Shown piece after piece: positions 1 to 8,797 of a DNA stretch of 64,000 nucleotides (position 1 is its first letter; each line of letters starts with the position of its first letter). A program made the position numbers and the translations under genes. Source of the DNA: Dietzia sp032248695 (GTDB lineage: Bacteria; Actinomycetota; Actinomycetes; Mycobacteriales; Mycobacteriaceae); contig NZ_JAVHXC010000003.1 of assembly GCF_032248695.1 (NCBI RefSeq), forward strand, positions 186,001 to 250,000. The letters run 5' to 3'. The notes beneath the pieces were generated by a model. That model saw only the letters and a list, made by a program, of their open reading frames with translations. It had not been told where the DNA came from and searched no databases.

Positions 1-2
1 TG

Positions 3-269
3 CGCGTCGAGCACGACGGCGCCTACGCGCTCGTCGCCTCGCAGGGCGGCGCGCCCAGCCACCCCTTCTGGTACTGGAACATCGTCGCCGAGCCGCACGT
101 CATGGTGCAGGACAAGGACCACGTGGGCGACTACACGGCCCGCGAGGTCACCGGCGCCGAGCGGGACGAGTGGTGGGCGCGCGCCGTGTCGGTGTTCCCG
201 GACTACGGCGACTACCAGGAGAAGACCGATCGCACGATCCCGGTGTTCGTGGCCGAGCCCCGTGCGTAG
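3..269 (+). CDS. F420H2-dependent nitroreductase-family protein, 5' truncated
   Basis: Only the last 88 codons are inside the window; the frame is open from the first bases to a TAG. The visible part resembles the C-terminal half of the deazaflavin-dependent nitroreductase (Ddn/DUF385) family: a PSHPFWYWN stretch, an acidic and basic tail with DYxxYQEKTDR, and the closing IPVFVAEP strand. Members use reduced F420 to reduce quinones or nitro compounds at the membrane. Which substrate this one uses cannot be told. It reads into a patatin-like gene 42 bp downstream, so the two may be co-transcribed. Confidence 0.75.
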   Translation, partial: RVEHDGAYALVASQGGAPSHPFWYWNIVAEPHVMVQDKDHVGDYTAREVTGAERDEWWARAVSVFPDYGDYQEKTDRTIPVFVAEPRA

Positions 270-311
270 AGCGGCGGCACGCGGGCGTCACCGCCGCGAG
301 GGGGCCGCGGC

Positions 312-1241
312 GTGACCCGCGTGGCCCTCGTCCTGGGCTGCGGCGGCACCATCGGGGCCGCCTGGGCGATCGCCGCACTGCAGGCCCTCTCCGACCAGGC
401 CGGCCTCGACCCCCGCGAGGCGGACGTCCTGCTCGGCACCTCGGCCGGCGCCGAGCTCGTCACCATGCTCGCCGGCGGCGTCTCCGTCTCCGAACTGGTG
501 GACATGCAGTGCGGACGGGCGACCGACCCCCGGCTGCGCGACCACATCGCCTCCACCCCGGCGAGCGTCCCGCCGCTGCCCCGGTTCCCGCTGCTCAACC
601 CGGGCCTGGTGCGCAGACGCTCCGGCCTGGCGGGCCTCACCGGGATCGCCCCCACCGGCCGCGCGGACGCGAGCTGGCTGCAACGCCTGGCCGAGCAGTT
701 CGAGGTCGGGGCGTGGCTGCCCCACCCCGCGGCCCGGATGGTGGCCTACGACGTCCGCGCCGGCGAGCGGGTCGTGTTCGGCGCGCCCGGCTCCCCCATC
801 GCGACCGTCGGCGAGGCGCTACGTGCCTCGTGGGCCACCCCCGGGTGGATGCCGCCCGTGCCGATCGGGGACCGCATCTTCGTCGACGGCGGGATGGGCT
901 CGACCGCCTCCGTCGACCTCATCGGCCCCGACGAGGCGGACCTGATCTACGTCATCGCCCCCATGGCGTCGGCGCCGGGCGTGCGGATCCCCGGCGCGGG
1001 CGGGACGATCGAGTACCGGATGATCCGCCGGCCGATGTCGGCGGTCCTGCACGCGGAGATCGCCACCGCCCGCTCGCGCGGCACCACCGTGGTGCCGATC
1101 CTGCCGACCCCCGCCGACCTCGCCGGGCTGAGTCCCCACTTCATGAACGGCTCACAACGCGTGGCCGCGTTCGAGCACTCCATGATCACCGCACCCGAGA
1201 CCGTGCGGGCGGCCCTGTCGGCCGACGAGGCCGGGGTCTGA
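312..1241 (+). CDS. Patatin-like phospholipase/esterase
   Basis: A 309-residue protein starting at GTG. It has the hallmarks of a patatin-fold serine hydrolase: a glycine-rich oxyanion loop GCGGTIG at residues 9-15, the nucleophile elbow GTSAG with Ser44, and the second catalytic residue in D192-G-G. The ASWATPGWMPPV segment before the DGG is also typical. These enzymes use a Ser-Asp dyad to cleave acyl esters of lipids. No signal peptide is evident, so it is probably cytoplasmic. It lies just upstream of the catabolic island and has no island-type operator in front, so it may not belong to it. Confidence 0.85.
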   Translation: MTRVALVLGCGGTIGAAWAIAALQALSDQAGLDPREADVLLGTSAGAELVTMLAGGVSVSELVDMQCGRATDPRLRDHIASTPASVPPLPRFPLLNPGLVRRRSGLAGLTGIAPTGRADASWLQRLAEQFEVGAWLPHPAARMVAYDVRAGERVVFGAPGSPIATVGEALRASWATPGWMPPVPIGDRIFVDGGMGSTASVDLIGPDEADLIYVIAPMASAPGVRIPGAGGTIEYRMIRRPMSAVLHAEIATARSRGTTVVPILPTPADLAGLSPHFMNGSQRVAAFEHSMITAPETVRAALSADEAGV

Positions 1242-1271
1242 CCCGGCCGTCGCGGACCGGCTCCCAGGGCG

Positions 1272-1286
1272 TCCCGGCCACCGGGA
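1272..1286. promoter_or_regulatory. Island operator site 1, TCCCGGCCACCGGGA
   Basis: Exact match to the island palindrome TCCCG-N5-CGGGA. A -10-like hexamer TATCGT lies at 1317-1322, 30 nt after the site on the plus strand, and the ATG at 1329 follows 6 nt later. The gene at 1329 has no Shine-Dalgarno, so leaderless transcription from 1329 is likely. Confidence 0.75.
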
Positions 1287-1328
1287 GACGGCGGTTCGCG
1301 TGTGGGCGGCCGGAATTATCGTCGCCGC

Positions 1329-1676
1329 ATGACCGAACCGACCGTGCACATCATCGACCGGGTGGAGGTCCGGCCCGGCCACGGCCGGGAATTCGTCGGG
1401 GCCTACCTCGCCGACTACGCCCCCCGCGCGCGGGACCGCGGCCTCACACTGGACCGGATCCTGGTCAGTCCCCCGGTGTGGATGGACGACGAGCCCAACG
1501 TCGTCACCGCGATCTGGTCCGCCGCCGGCCCCGCCGGATGGTGGCGCGCCGCGATCGACGCCCGCTACGACTCCGAGTCGGCCGGCTGGTGGGAGCGGAT
1601 GGCACCGTTGGTGCTCACGCGCACGCGCTCCTCTGCGGCCGCGGCCGCCGACGTGGAGGCGCTCTGCGATGTCTGA
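1329..1676 (+). CDS. NIPSNAP/dimeric alpha-beta barrel-like protein
   Basis: A 115-residue protein with the length and pattern of a single ferredoxin-like alpha-beta barrel: an N-terminal strand with HIIDRVEVRPG, a GREFVGAYLADY helix, and a Trp-rich centre. NIPSNAP and EthD-type proteins of this shape often accompany oxygenases and catabolic operons, but their chemistry is rarely known. The ATG at 1329 is preferred over the in-frame ATG at 1302, because the latter would lie inside the promoter predicted from the operator and -10 hexamer. The stop overlaps the next start by 8 nt. Confidence 0.65.
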   Translation: MTEPTVHIIDRVEVRPGHGREFVGAYLADYAPRARDRGLTLDRILVSPPVWMDDEPNVVTAIWSAAGPAGWWRAAIDARYDSESAGWWERMAPLVLTRTRSSAAAAADVEALCDV

Positions 1677-2331
1677 CGTCGTGTACGCCGTGTTCCTCAC
1701 CGACGCCGCCGGCGGCTCGTCGGCCCCGGCCGACCGGATCCGCGCGACGCTCGCCGACCTGCCGGGCACCGACCCGGTGGTCGCACCGACCCTCCCGGGG
1801 GCGCGCAACGGAGGGGACCTCATCGTCCGCCTCCGGTTCGACTCCCCGGAACGACGGGAGCAGCACCGGCCGACGATCGAGGGGGCACTGCGATCCGCGG
1901 ACATCGAGCGGGTCTCAGGGGCGGTCATCGACCCGCGCGCCGCATCCGCCGGGTGGTCCGGTCGTCGCACCGGTGCCGGCGGTCCCGGCGTCTACCGGGT
2001 GCTCCTGGCCCGCGCCGCGGACGACGCCACCGCCGAGCAGATCGCCGACTTCGAACGTGCACTCCTGCGGATGCCCGCACACGTCCCCCAGATCCGGGCC
2101 TGGCGCCTGAGCCGGACGGCCGAGACGAGCGGTGCCACCCCGTGGACCCACGTCTGGGAGCAGGAGTACGACGAGCTCGACGGACTGCTGGGCCCCTACA
2201 TGAACCACCCGATCCACTGGGCTCACGTCGACCAGTGGTTCGACCCGGAGAGCCCGCGGCGGATCGTGCGGGACCGGGTGGTCCACACGTTCTGCGCGAT
2301 CGACGCACCGGTGCTCGACACCGCCGGTTGA
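1669..2331 (+). CDS. EthD-like tandem dimeric-barrel protein
   Basis: A 220-residue protein that overlaps the previous gene, so translation is probably coupled. It appears to consist of two alpha-beta barrel repeats, one starting with DVVYAVFLTDA and the second at about residue 104 with GVYRVLLARAADD. The C-terminal part has a Trp/His-rich segment (NHPIHWAHVDQWFDPE) common in EthD or DABB-type stress and catabolic proteins. No catalytic residues can be assigned. It probably works with its smaller neighbour, because the two share a fold type and an operon. The function is unknown. Confidence 0.6.
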   Translation: MSDVVYAVFLTDAAGGSSAPADRIRATLADLPGTDPVVAPTLPGARNGGDLIVRLRFDSPERREQHRPTIEGALRSADIERVSGAVIDPRAASAGWSGRRTGAGGPGVYRVLLARAADDATAEQIADFERALLRMPAHVPQIRAWRLSRTAETSGATPWTHVWEQEYDELDGLLGPYMNHPIHWAHVDQWFDPESPRRIVRDRVVHTFCAIDAPVLDTAG

Positions 2332-2409
2332 CCCGTTCTCCCGACCACGCGGTCGGTCCACCGCCGCGGGATGTCCGCGGGGTAACCCCCTCACCGAAGG
2401 AACAGGCAC

Positions 2410-3225
2410 ATGGGATCACTCGACGGAAAAGTCGTCTTCATCACCGGGGCCGCACGCGGCCAGGGCCGGAGCCACGCGGTCACCCTCGCCGCCGAGGGCG
2501 CGGACATCATCGCGATCGACATCTGTAGGCAGTTGGACACCGTCGAGTACGACATGTCGACCCCGGAGGACCTCGCGGAGACCGTCGCGCAGGTCGAGGC
2601 GCTGGGCCGCCGCATCGTCGCCTCCCGCGCCGACGTCCGGGACCCCGAGGCGGTGGCCGCCGCGCTCGCCGACGGCGAGGCCAGGCTCGGCCGACGGGTG
2701 GACATCGTCCTCGCCAACGCCGGCATCATGCCGCTGAGCGTGAACATCCACTCCCACCAGGCGTTTCTCGACGTGATCGACGTCAACCTCAACGGGGTCC
2801 ACAACACCGTGTCGGCCGCCGTGCCCAGCCTCCTGGAGAACGGGGGCGGGTCGATCGTCATCACCAGCTCGAGTCAGGGCCTCAAGGGCACGGGCGGTCT
2901 GGGAGGGGTCAACGCCGCCTACACCGCGGCCAAGCACGGCGTCGTGGGGCTCATGCGCAACTACGCCAACTGGCTGGGCCCACAGAACATCCGCGTCAAC
3001 ACGATCCACCCGACGGGCGTGGCGACGCCGATGATCCAGAACCCGATCATCGAGCAGTTCTACAACGACCCGAACGCCAACTTCGACGCCGTCAGCAACC
3101 TCATGCCGGTGCCGTTCATCGAGCCCGTCGACGTCTCGCGGGCGATCCTGTTCCTCGTCGGCGATGCCGGGAAGTACGTCACCGGGGTGACGTTCCCGGT
3201 CGACGCGGGGTTCAACGCCAAGTGA
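2410..3225 (+). CDS. Mycofactocin-type short-chain dehydrogenase
   Basis: A 271-residue SDR with an AAGGAA ribosome site. The Rossmann motif is TGAARGQGRSHA (residues 12-23), the form characteristic of SDRs that hold a tightly bound nicotinamide and recycle electrons through mycofactocin. The NAG motif is at 103-105, the catalytic serine is in TSSSQG near 153-155, and Y171-x3-K175 completes the active site. An insertion after the second strand (CRQLDTVEYDM) is also typical of this branch. Such enzymes oxidise secondary alcohols in terpene or steroid catabolism. It is probably the last gene of the operon started by operator site 1. Confidence 0.85.
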   Translation: MGSLDGKVVFITGAARGQGRSHAVTLAAEGADIIAIDICRQLDTVEYDMSTPEDLAETVAQVEALGRRIVASRADVRDPEAVAAALADGEARLGRRVDIVLANAGIMPLSVNIHSHQAFLDVIDVNLNGVHNTVSAAVPSLLENGGGSIVITSSSQGLKGTGGLGGVNAAYTAAKHGVVGLMRNYANWLGPQNIRVNTIHPTGVATPMIQNPIIEQFYNDPNANFDAVSNLMPVPFIEPVDVSRAILFLVGDAGKYVTGVTFPVDAGFNAK

Positions 3226-3230
3226 CGCCC

Positions 3231-3258
3231 GGCCGGGCGGGGATCGACCCGCCCGGCC
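3231..3258. terminator. Bidirectional hairpin between convergent genes
   Basis: Perfect 11-bp inverted repeat (GGCCGGGCGGG / CCCGCCCGGCC) with a 6-nt loop. It lies between the convergent ends of the mycofactocin-type SDR and the KstD-like gene. There is no T-run, as is usual in high-GC actinobacteria. Confidence 0.6.
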
Positions 3259-3270
3259 ACGGCCCGGGCG

Positions 3271-4725
3271 TCAGCCGCGTGCGGCGGCGTGCTCGCCCGC
3301 GATCCGGCCGAACACGAGGGCGTCGGCGATGTGGAAACCGCCGTCCTTCGCCCAGCTGTAGGTCGAGCTGACGCTGCCGGCGGCGTAGAGCCCCTCGATC
3401 GCCTCCCCGGAGGGTCGCAGCACCCGGGCGTGCTCGTCGCGACGCGGCCCGCCGCTCGTCCAGCCGAGCATCGGGCCGCTCCGGTAGGCGTAGAACGGCG
3501 GCTCGGACACCGGCACCAACGTCTCGGGCGCCCGGCCGAAGTGCTCATCGTGCCCGGTCTCGCAGGCGCGGTTGTACCGGGCCACCGACTCGACCAGAGC
3601 CGCTGCCGGCACGCCTGTGGCGTCGGCGAGTTCCTCGAGGGTGTCGGCCCGGTGGATCCACCCGGCCTCGATCTCGACCGAGTTGTCGGGGCTCCACCGG
3701 TAGCCGTCGACGAGCAGGCTCCACCCCACCGGCAGGATCTCGGGGACGGCGCCGATCGGGCCCGCGAGGCGGGTGCGTTCGTCGAACACGACGTGCATGG
3801 GGCGTTCGGGGTGCAGCCGGTACTCCCCGTCGATGAGGGCCTGCCCGTGCCCGGTGGGGACGCACTCGTCGACGAAGCGGCGCCCGTCGTCGTCGACCCA
3901 CAGGTACCCGCGGCGGTGGATCAGCATCGCGAAGGACCCGTGCCGCGAGTCGGGCCGGGGGATCCCGTTGACCGCCATCATGTTGTCCATGTGCCACAGG
4001 TCGGCGCCGATGTCCTGCGCCATCCGCAGCCCGTCCCCCGTGGCCGCCGCACTGCCCCACAGCGGCGGGTCCTCCAGGCCGAGATGCTCGCGTACCAGGT
4101 CCGCGTCCCCCTCGAAACCCCCGGTGCTCAGCACCACCCCACGCCGGGCCGCCAGCCGTTCGCCAGCGGCGGTGAGGACACCGGTCACCCGGCCGTCGGC
4201 CGGGTCCGTCACGAGCTCGGTGGCCGGGGACCCGTACCGCACGGGGATGTCGCGCTCGCGCACGATCGTCTCCAGCGCGCGGTAGAGCCGCCCGTCACCC
4301 ATGGCCCCGTCGACGCAGCGCAGGTGGTCGTAGGCGTCGCTGCCGGGCAGCTCCGGGTACTCGACGGGGAAGTGCCGGAGCGGCAGCGCGGTGACCCCGA
4401 GCGAGCTCATCCACTCCGTGATCTCCCGGGTGCCGTGGGCCCAGGCCCGGATGATCGGTTCGGGAACCGGCCGGTCCCCGCAGAGCGCGCGCAGGTACGT
4501 GGCGATGCCCTCGGGGTCGTCGTGGCCGAACCAGGCCCCGCCGGACACCCGGGTGTTCCCGCCTGCGGTATCCGCATCGCCCTTCTCGAGGATCAGCACC
4601 TGCGCGCCGGCGTCGTGGGCCGCCACCGCGGCCGCGCACCCCGCCGCGCCCATGCCGACCACGATGACGTCGGCGACGGCGTCCCACGCCGTGCCCGCCC
4701 GGTCGCCGGAGTCGTTCCGTGTCAC
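3271..4725 (-). CDS. KstD-like FAD-dependent dehydrogenase (fumarate reductase/KstD superfamily)
   Basis: A 484-residue flavoprotein. The GTG at 4725 is chosen because GAGGAG sits 7 nt upstream; the frame is open further upstream but without a ribosome site. The N-terminal FAD-binding motif is GMGAAGCAAA, followed by LEKGD and GGNTRVSGG. The C-terminus closes with LYAAGS and the GRIAGEHAA helix, typical of the family that includes 3-ketosteroid dehydrogenases, fumarate reductases and urocanate reductase. Its place at the end of the KshA operon suggests dehydrogenation or reduction of a cyclic ketone. The exact reaction, whether delta-1, delta-4 or ene-reduction, cannot be read from the sequence. 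Confidence 0.8.
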   Translation of the reverse strand: MTRNDSGDRAGTAWDAVADVIVVGMGAAGCAAAVAAHDAGAQVLILEKGDADTAGGNTRVSGGAWFGHDDPEGIATYLRALCGDRPVPEPIIRAWAHGTREITEWMSSLGVTALPLRHFPVEYPELPGSDAYDHLRCVDGAMGDGRLYRALETIVRERDIPVRYGSPATELVTDPADGRVTGVLTAAGERLAARRGVVLSTGGFEGDADLVREHLGLEDPPLWGSAAATGDGLRMAQDIGADLWHMDNMMAVNGIPRPDSRHGSFAMLIHRRGYLWVDDDGRRFVDECVPTGHGQALIDGEYRLHPERPMHVVFDERTRLAGPIGAVPEILPVGWSLLVDGYRWSPDNSVEIEAGWIHRADTLEELADATGVPAAALVESVARYNRACETGHDEHFGRAPETLVPVSEPPFYAYRSGPMLGWTSGGPRRDEHARVLRPSGEAIEGLYAAGSVSSTYSWAKDGGFHIADALVFGRIAGEHAAARG

Positions 4726-4739
4726 CTGTGTCTCCTCAC

Positions 4740-4994
4740 TCAGTGCAGCCGGGGGATGCCCGCGCCCGTCGGCAGCTCGACGTGGGAGACCGTGATCTCC
4801 CCGTCCGCGACCGCGCGGTCGATGCTCGCGCGCAGCGCCGTGCACTCCCGTCCCGGGTCACCCGGCCGGGTGCCGTCCGCGGCGATGACCGGGCAGCCCG
4901 CGGTGCCGCCGACCCACTGGATCGAGGTGTGGGCCTCGCTGAACTTCTCCACCCGGACCTCCCGCTCGCACGTGCGGCACCGGTGCGGTCTCAT
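4740..4994 (-). CDS. Small CxxC protein of unknown function
   Basis: An 84-residue protein in the tight space between two flavoprotein genes. It has a Cys-x2-Cys pair near the N-terminus (RCRTCEREV) and two more cysteines (GGTAGCPV, GRECTAL), with a central SIQW segment. The four cysteines could bind zinc or an iron-sulfur cluster, but the spacing matches no ferredoxin I recognise. An in-frame GTG at 5000 would add two residues. The start lies 11 nt after the stop of the upstream BVMO gene, and the stop lies 14 nt before the GTG of the KstD-like gene, so it is part of the operon. It could be an electron carrier or partner for one of these enzymes. Confidence 0.65.
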   Translation of the reverse strand: MRPHRCRTCEREVRVEKFSEAHTSIQWVGGTAGCPVIAADGTRPGDPGRECTALRASIDRAVADGEITVSHVELPTGAGIPRLH

Positions 4995-5005
4995 CGCCAC
5001 GGCGC

Positions 5006-7000
5006 TCAGCCCCCGACCGCGGCGTCGCGGGGTGCCCGGGACAGGAACTCCATCGCCCGCGGGTCGGGCTCGCGCAGCATGGTCCAGTAGTCGACCAGTC
5101 GCCACGGGCACGCCACGACCGACCGGCCCTGCGAGTTGCGGTAGTAGCCGCCGACGTTCGAGCCGCCCGGATGCATCCACACGGTCTTCTCGAGCGCTTC
5201 GTCGACCCGCTGGTTGTACTCCGCGACCGCCTCGGGCCTGACGTCCATCGCGTCGAGGTCGTTCTCGAGCAGGTACTGCAGGCACTCGATCACGTAGTGG
5301 ACCTGCTCCTCGCTCGTGATGTTGTGTCCCGCGCCGTGGTTGGGTGCGGAGTTGGGGCCTGCGGTGATGAACAGGTTGGGGAAACCCGCCGCCTGGACCC
5401 CCAGATAAGCGCGCGGGTCCTCCCCTCCGGCCCACTCTTCGGCGAGCGTGCGGCCGTGGCGGCCGGTGATCTCGATGCCGGTGGTGAACTCGAGCTTGAA
5501 GCCGGTGGCGAGGATGATGACGTCCGCGGGGATGAACTCGCCCTCGGTGGTGATGACGCCGTCCGGGATGATGCGCTCGAACGAGGCCCGGTGCAGGGAG
5601 ACGTGCTCGCGGTTCAGGGCCTTGTAGAAGCCGGGATCCTTGACGATCCGCTTGCCGTACGGCCGGAAGTCCGGGGTCAGCTTCTCGATGAGGTCGGGCC
5701 GGTCGGGGAAGCTGTCGTGCAGGTAGCGGGTGGCGTTCTGCAGCACCATCTCGTTGGCGGGGGACGCGGAGAAGTGGGTCGCGGCCCACTCGGGGTCGAT
5801 CCGCGGCAGCGGGTAGAGGTTGTCCGAGGCGAACCAGTAGGCCCGCAGGCGGAACCACTCGTGGAACCGCGGGATGTGCGCCAGCGCCCACTTCTGCGCC
5901 TCCGGGACGTCGTTCTGCACCGCCCTCTCCGGCACGATCCAGTGCGGGGTACGCACGACGATGTCCATGGCACTGACCCGGTCCACGATCGCGGCCACCA
6001 CCTGCACGGACGTGCACCCGGTGCCGAGCACCACGACGCGCTTGCCGTCCAGGTCGACGTCGTCGTCCCACTGCGCGGTGTGCACGATCCGGCCGGCGAA
6101 GTCCTCCATCCCCTCGACCCGGGGGATGTTGGGCGAGTTGAGCATGCCCAGCGCGGTGACCACCGCGGCGGCCCGGTGCGTGGTCAGCGTGCCGTCGGAG
6201 CCCTCGGTGACCACCTCCCAGCGGTGCTCGTCCTCCAGCCACGTGGTGCTCCGCACGCGCGTGTTGAACTCGATGTTCCGGGCGATGTCGTACTTGTCCA
6301 CCACTCCGCGCAGGTACTTCTGGTACTCCGCGCCCGTCGGGTAGTACCGCGACCAGTCGGGATTGAGCTCGAACGAGTACGAGTAGTAGTGGCTGGGCGT
6401 GTCCACGGCCGCGCCCGGGTAGGTGTTGGCCGACCAGGTCCCGCCGATCTCGTGGCGGGACTCGAACACCCGGTAGGAGAACCCGGCCTCGCCGAGCTTG
6501 ATGGCGGCGTTGATGCCGATGATGCCGGCGCCGATCACGATCACGGAGAAGTCGGCGGGCGGGTCCACCGTGACGGGGACGCGGCGCTCCGAGAGCACGA
6601 AGCCGGCCTGTTCCCGCAGGATTGGGACGAACTCGGCGTCCACGCGCTCCGAGGTGGCGATCCGGGCCATCCGGTTGAACAGCTCCGGGTCGGGCACGCC
6701 GAGGACGTCGGTCATGCCGGGCTCGAGAAGCTCGTGGGCGCGGGCCCGGATGTCCGCCACCACGTCGTCCGGGTACTGCCCCGGGGGGACGACCGGCGCG
6801 TCGCCGGTCTTGTAGTGGCTGCCCGGCTCGCCGTAGGTCAGGCGCGGCTCGAACTCGTCGAGCAGGCCGGTGTCGCCGGTGACGTGGACGAGCGCCATGA
6901 GCAGGGGCGCCGGGTCACACCCGTCGATCGCCTCGCGCAGGCGGGCAGCGTCGTCGGCGTCCGTCGCGCCTACCGCGCGGGGGGAGGTCGTGCTGGTCAT
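5006..7000 (-). CDS. HAPMO-type Baeyer-Villiger monooxygenase
   Basis: A 664-residue flavin monooxygenase with an N-terminal extension of about 150 residues before the first Rossmann motif (GAGIIG, 157-162). This layout is known from 4-hydroxyacetophenone monooxygenase. The BVMO fingerprint FxGxxxHxxxW is present as FAGRIVHTAQW (301-311), and the NADPH-binding motif VVLGTGCTS follows. The enzyme would insert oxygen next to a ketone using NADPH and O2, giving an ester or lactone. The ATG at 7000 overlaps the SDR stop in an ATGA, so translation is coupled. It is one of two BVMOs in the same operon. Confidence 0.88.
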   Translation of the reverse strand: MTSTTSPRAVGATDADDAARLREAIDGCDPAPLLMALVHVTGDTGLLDEFEPRLTYGEPGSHYKTGDAPVVPPGQYPDDVVADIRARAHELLEPGMTDVLGVPDPELFNRMARIATSERVDAEFVPILREQAGFVLSERRVPVTVDPPADFSVIVIGAGIIGINAAIKLGEAGFSYRVFESRHEIGGTWSANTYPGAAVDTPSHYYSYSFELNPDWSRYYPTGAEYQKYLRGVVDKYDIARNIEFNTRVRSTTWLEDEHRWEVVTEGSDGTLTTHRAAAVVTALGMLNSPNIPRVEGMEDFAGRIVHTAQWDDDVDLDGKRVVVLGTGCTSVQVVAAIVDRVSAMDIVVRTPHWIVPERAVQNDVPEAQKWALAHIPRFHEWFRLRAYWFASDNLYPLPRIDPEWAATHFSASPANEMVLQNATRYLHDSFPDRPDLIEKLTPDFRPYGKRIVKDPGFYKALNREHVSLHRASFERIIPDGVITTEGEFIPADVIILATGFKLEFTTGIEITGRHGRTLAEEWAGGEDPRAYLGVQAAGFPNLFITAGPNSAPNHGAGHNITSEEQVHYVIECLQYLLENDLDAMDVRPEAVAEYNQRVDEALEKTVWMHPGGSNVGGYYRNSQGRSVVACPWRLVDYWTMLREPDPRAMEFLSRAPRDAAVGG

Positions 7001-7899
7001 GAGGAGGAGCCTTTCGGGAGCGGCACGCCCATGCGGTCGAGCATCGCGCGCGGGTCTGCCGGTGGGGAGGAGTCGAGGAGCTGCCGGGCGCGGCGCTCGA
7101 GCGCCGCGGTGCACAGCCGGTCGTCGGAGTGGATCCAGAAGTCGCCGCGGGCGATCTGGGCGACCATGTGCTCGGCGGCGACGAGCGGGTCCAGGCCCGT
7201 GCTCTCGTTGTCGCGCTGCATGGCGTCGAACACCGCGTTGGCGACCGGGTTCTCGGTGGGGGCGTCACGCCTGGCGGCGCGGAAGATCTCGCTGCGGATC
7301 GAGTGCGGGATGAGGACGCTGACCTGGATCGGCGCGCCGACCACGGCGAGGTCCTGGTGCAGCGCCTCCGTCATGGCCTCCACCGCGAACTTGCTCACGA
7401 TGTACGGGGATTGAACAGCGACGCTGTTGATCCCGCCAACCGAGGACACGGTCGCGACGCACGACGGCGTCCCGGCGGCGATCATCCGGGGCACGAACGA
7501 CCGCACGCAGTGGAAGACGCCGTCCACGTTGACGTTCATCACCGTGCGCCAGCGCCGGGGGTCGATCTCCCACAGCAGCCCGGCCGATTCGACGCCGGCG
7601 TTGGCGATGAGCAGATCGACGCCCCCGTGTCGGTCGAACACCGACGCGGCGAGCGCGTCGACCGAGGCGGGGTCCACCACGTCGACGTGGCAGGCCTCGG
7701 CCCGGCCTCCGCCGTCGCGGATCGACTCGGCGACCCGCTCGGCGCGGGCGACGTCGATGTCCGCGACGACGCTAGTCATCCCGATCTGCGCGAGGTGGCG
7801 GACCAGTCCCTCACCCACCCCGGCGGCCGCACCGGTCACCACGGCGACGCCCCCGGCGAAGCGGGCCCGGGCGTCGATCGCCGCGTGCGGGTCGTTCAT
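6997..7899 (-). CDS. Short-chain dehydrogenase
   Basis: A 300-residue classical SDR. It shows the cofactor motif TGAAAGVGEG, an NAG motif (IANAGVES), the catalytic serine in TVSSVGG, and YIVSK. The C-terminal part is longer than in a minimal SDR and resembles ketone and alcohol dehydrogenases associated with BVMOs. The start at 7899 has a GAGGTGG ribosome site; an in-frame GTG nine bases further upstream is possible. It probably converts an alcohol to the ketone substrate of an adjacent BVMO, an inference from gene order. Its stop overlaps the next start. Confidence 0.82.
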   Translation of the reverse strand: MNDPHAAIDARARFAGGVAVVTGAAAGVGEGLVRHLAQIGMTSVVADIDVARAERVAESIRDGGGRAEACHVDVVDPASVDALAASVFDRHGGVDLLIANAGVESAGLLWEIDPRRWRTVMNVNVDGVFHCVRSFVPRMIAAGTPSCVATVSSVGGINSVAVQSPYIVSKFAVEAMTEALHQDLAVVGAPIQVSVLIPHSIRSEIFRAARRDAPTENPVANAVFDAMQRDNESTGLDPLVAAEHMVAQIARGDFWIHSDDRLCTAALERRARQLLDSSPPADPRAMLDRMGVPLPKGSSS

Positions 7900-7909
7900 C
7901 GTGGCCACC

Positions 7910-8797
7910 TCAGATCCCCGCCGGCGCGATGTTCGGGTTGCACCACTGCGGCGGCTCCAGCGGTGGCAGTTCGGTCTCGCCCTCCACGTCGAACACGGGG
8001 ACGCCCTGCGACCAGGGGTAGTGCAGGCTGAAGGTGACCAGGCCCGTCCGTTCGGCGGGCGATCCGGTGCACATCTCCAACACGGTCTGGGCCAGGTAGT
8101 CGACCGGCTCGGCCTCGTATCCCTCCGGGAGGAGGTCACTAGCGCCGGGCGTGCGGATCGCGGTCGACGGGCCCACCGCGTTGACGCAGATCCCGTCGTC
8201 CATGACCTCGGCCGCCAGGCCCTGGGTGAACCGGTGCAGCGCCGCCTTGATCGACGCGTACACCACGTCACCGGAGGTCTTGTTGTACTCGCGGAAGGGG
8301 CGGATCGGCGGCAGGCCCGTACTGGAGCCGATGTTGACGATCCACCCCCGACCGGCCGCGCGCATGTGGGGCAGCGCCTTCTGGGTGAGCAGGAACGGGA
8401 CCCGCAGGTAGTGCTCGACCGTGCGGTCGAAGGTGTCGGCGCCCATCGTCTCGATGGGCGCGTAGTCGGCGAAGCCGGCGTTGTTGACCAGGATGTCCAG
8501 CGCCCCGGCCTGCTCGATCACCGCGTCGACCAGGCCGTCGCGCTGCTCGGGGTTCTCGAGATCCGCCGGGATCGCCAGGGCCCGGCCACCGGCGCGAGTG
8601 ATGAGGTCCACGGTCTCGGCGAGCGAGCCGCCGATGACCTGCTCGCGGCCATCTCGGATCGAGGCCGACGGCGTCATCGACCGTGCCGTGACCACCACGG
8701 TGGCGCCCTCGGACGCGAGCCGCCGCGCGATCCCGCGGCCGATCCCCCGACTGCTACCCGTGACCAGGGCGACACGCCCGTCCAACCGGCCCGTCAT
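7910..8797 (-). CDS. Short-chain dehydrogenase
   Basis: A 295-residue SDR with TGSSRGIGRG at 13-22, NNAGFAD, a serine in NIGSSTG and the catalytic YASIK. It has a large insert after the second beta strand (residues about 40-60) and a C-terminal tail rich in Pro and Trp, which sets it apart from the neighbouring SDR. The ATG overlaps the esterase stop as ATGA. Two different SDRs side by side suggest two different hydroxyl or keto positions of the same substrate are processed, but the substrate is not shown by the sequence. Confidence 0.82.
   Translation of the reverse strand: MTGRLDGRVALVTGSSRGIGRGIARRLASEGATVVVTARSMTPSASIRDGREQVIGGSLAETVDLITRAGGRALAIPADLENPEQRDGLVDAVIEQAGALDILVNNAGFADYAPIETMGADTFDRTVEHYLRVPFLLTQKALPHMRAAGRGWIVNIGSSTGLPPIRPFREYNKTSGDVVYASIKAALHRFTQGLAAEVMDDGICVNAVGPSTAIRTPGASDLLPEGYEAEPVDYLAQTVLEMCTGSPAERTGLVTFSLHYPWSQGVPVFDVEGETELPPLEPPQWCNPNIAPAGI

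Noticed and set aside
170..2110. Plus-strand frame of about 640 codons over the patatin and NIPSNAP genes
   Set aside because: Out of frame with clear patatin motifs, rich in Arg/Pro/Gly and without any domain.
2339..2353. Possible further island operator before the mycofactocin-type SDR
   Set aside because: Only the left arm TCCCG matches (TCCCGACCACGCGGT), and no -10-like hexamer lies at the required spacing. The gene has a ribosome site and is probably transcribed from site 1.
4726..4845. N-terminal extension of the KstD-like gene by 40 residues
   Set aside because: The extension overlaps the small CxxC gene, has shadow-like composition and no ribosome site; GAGGAG supports the GTG at 4725.
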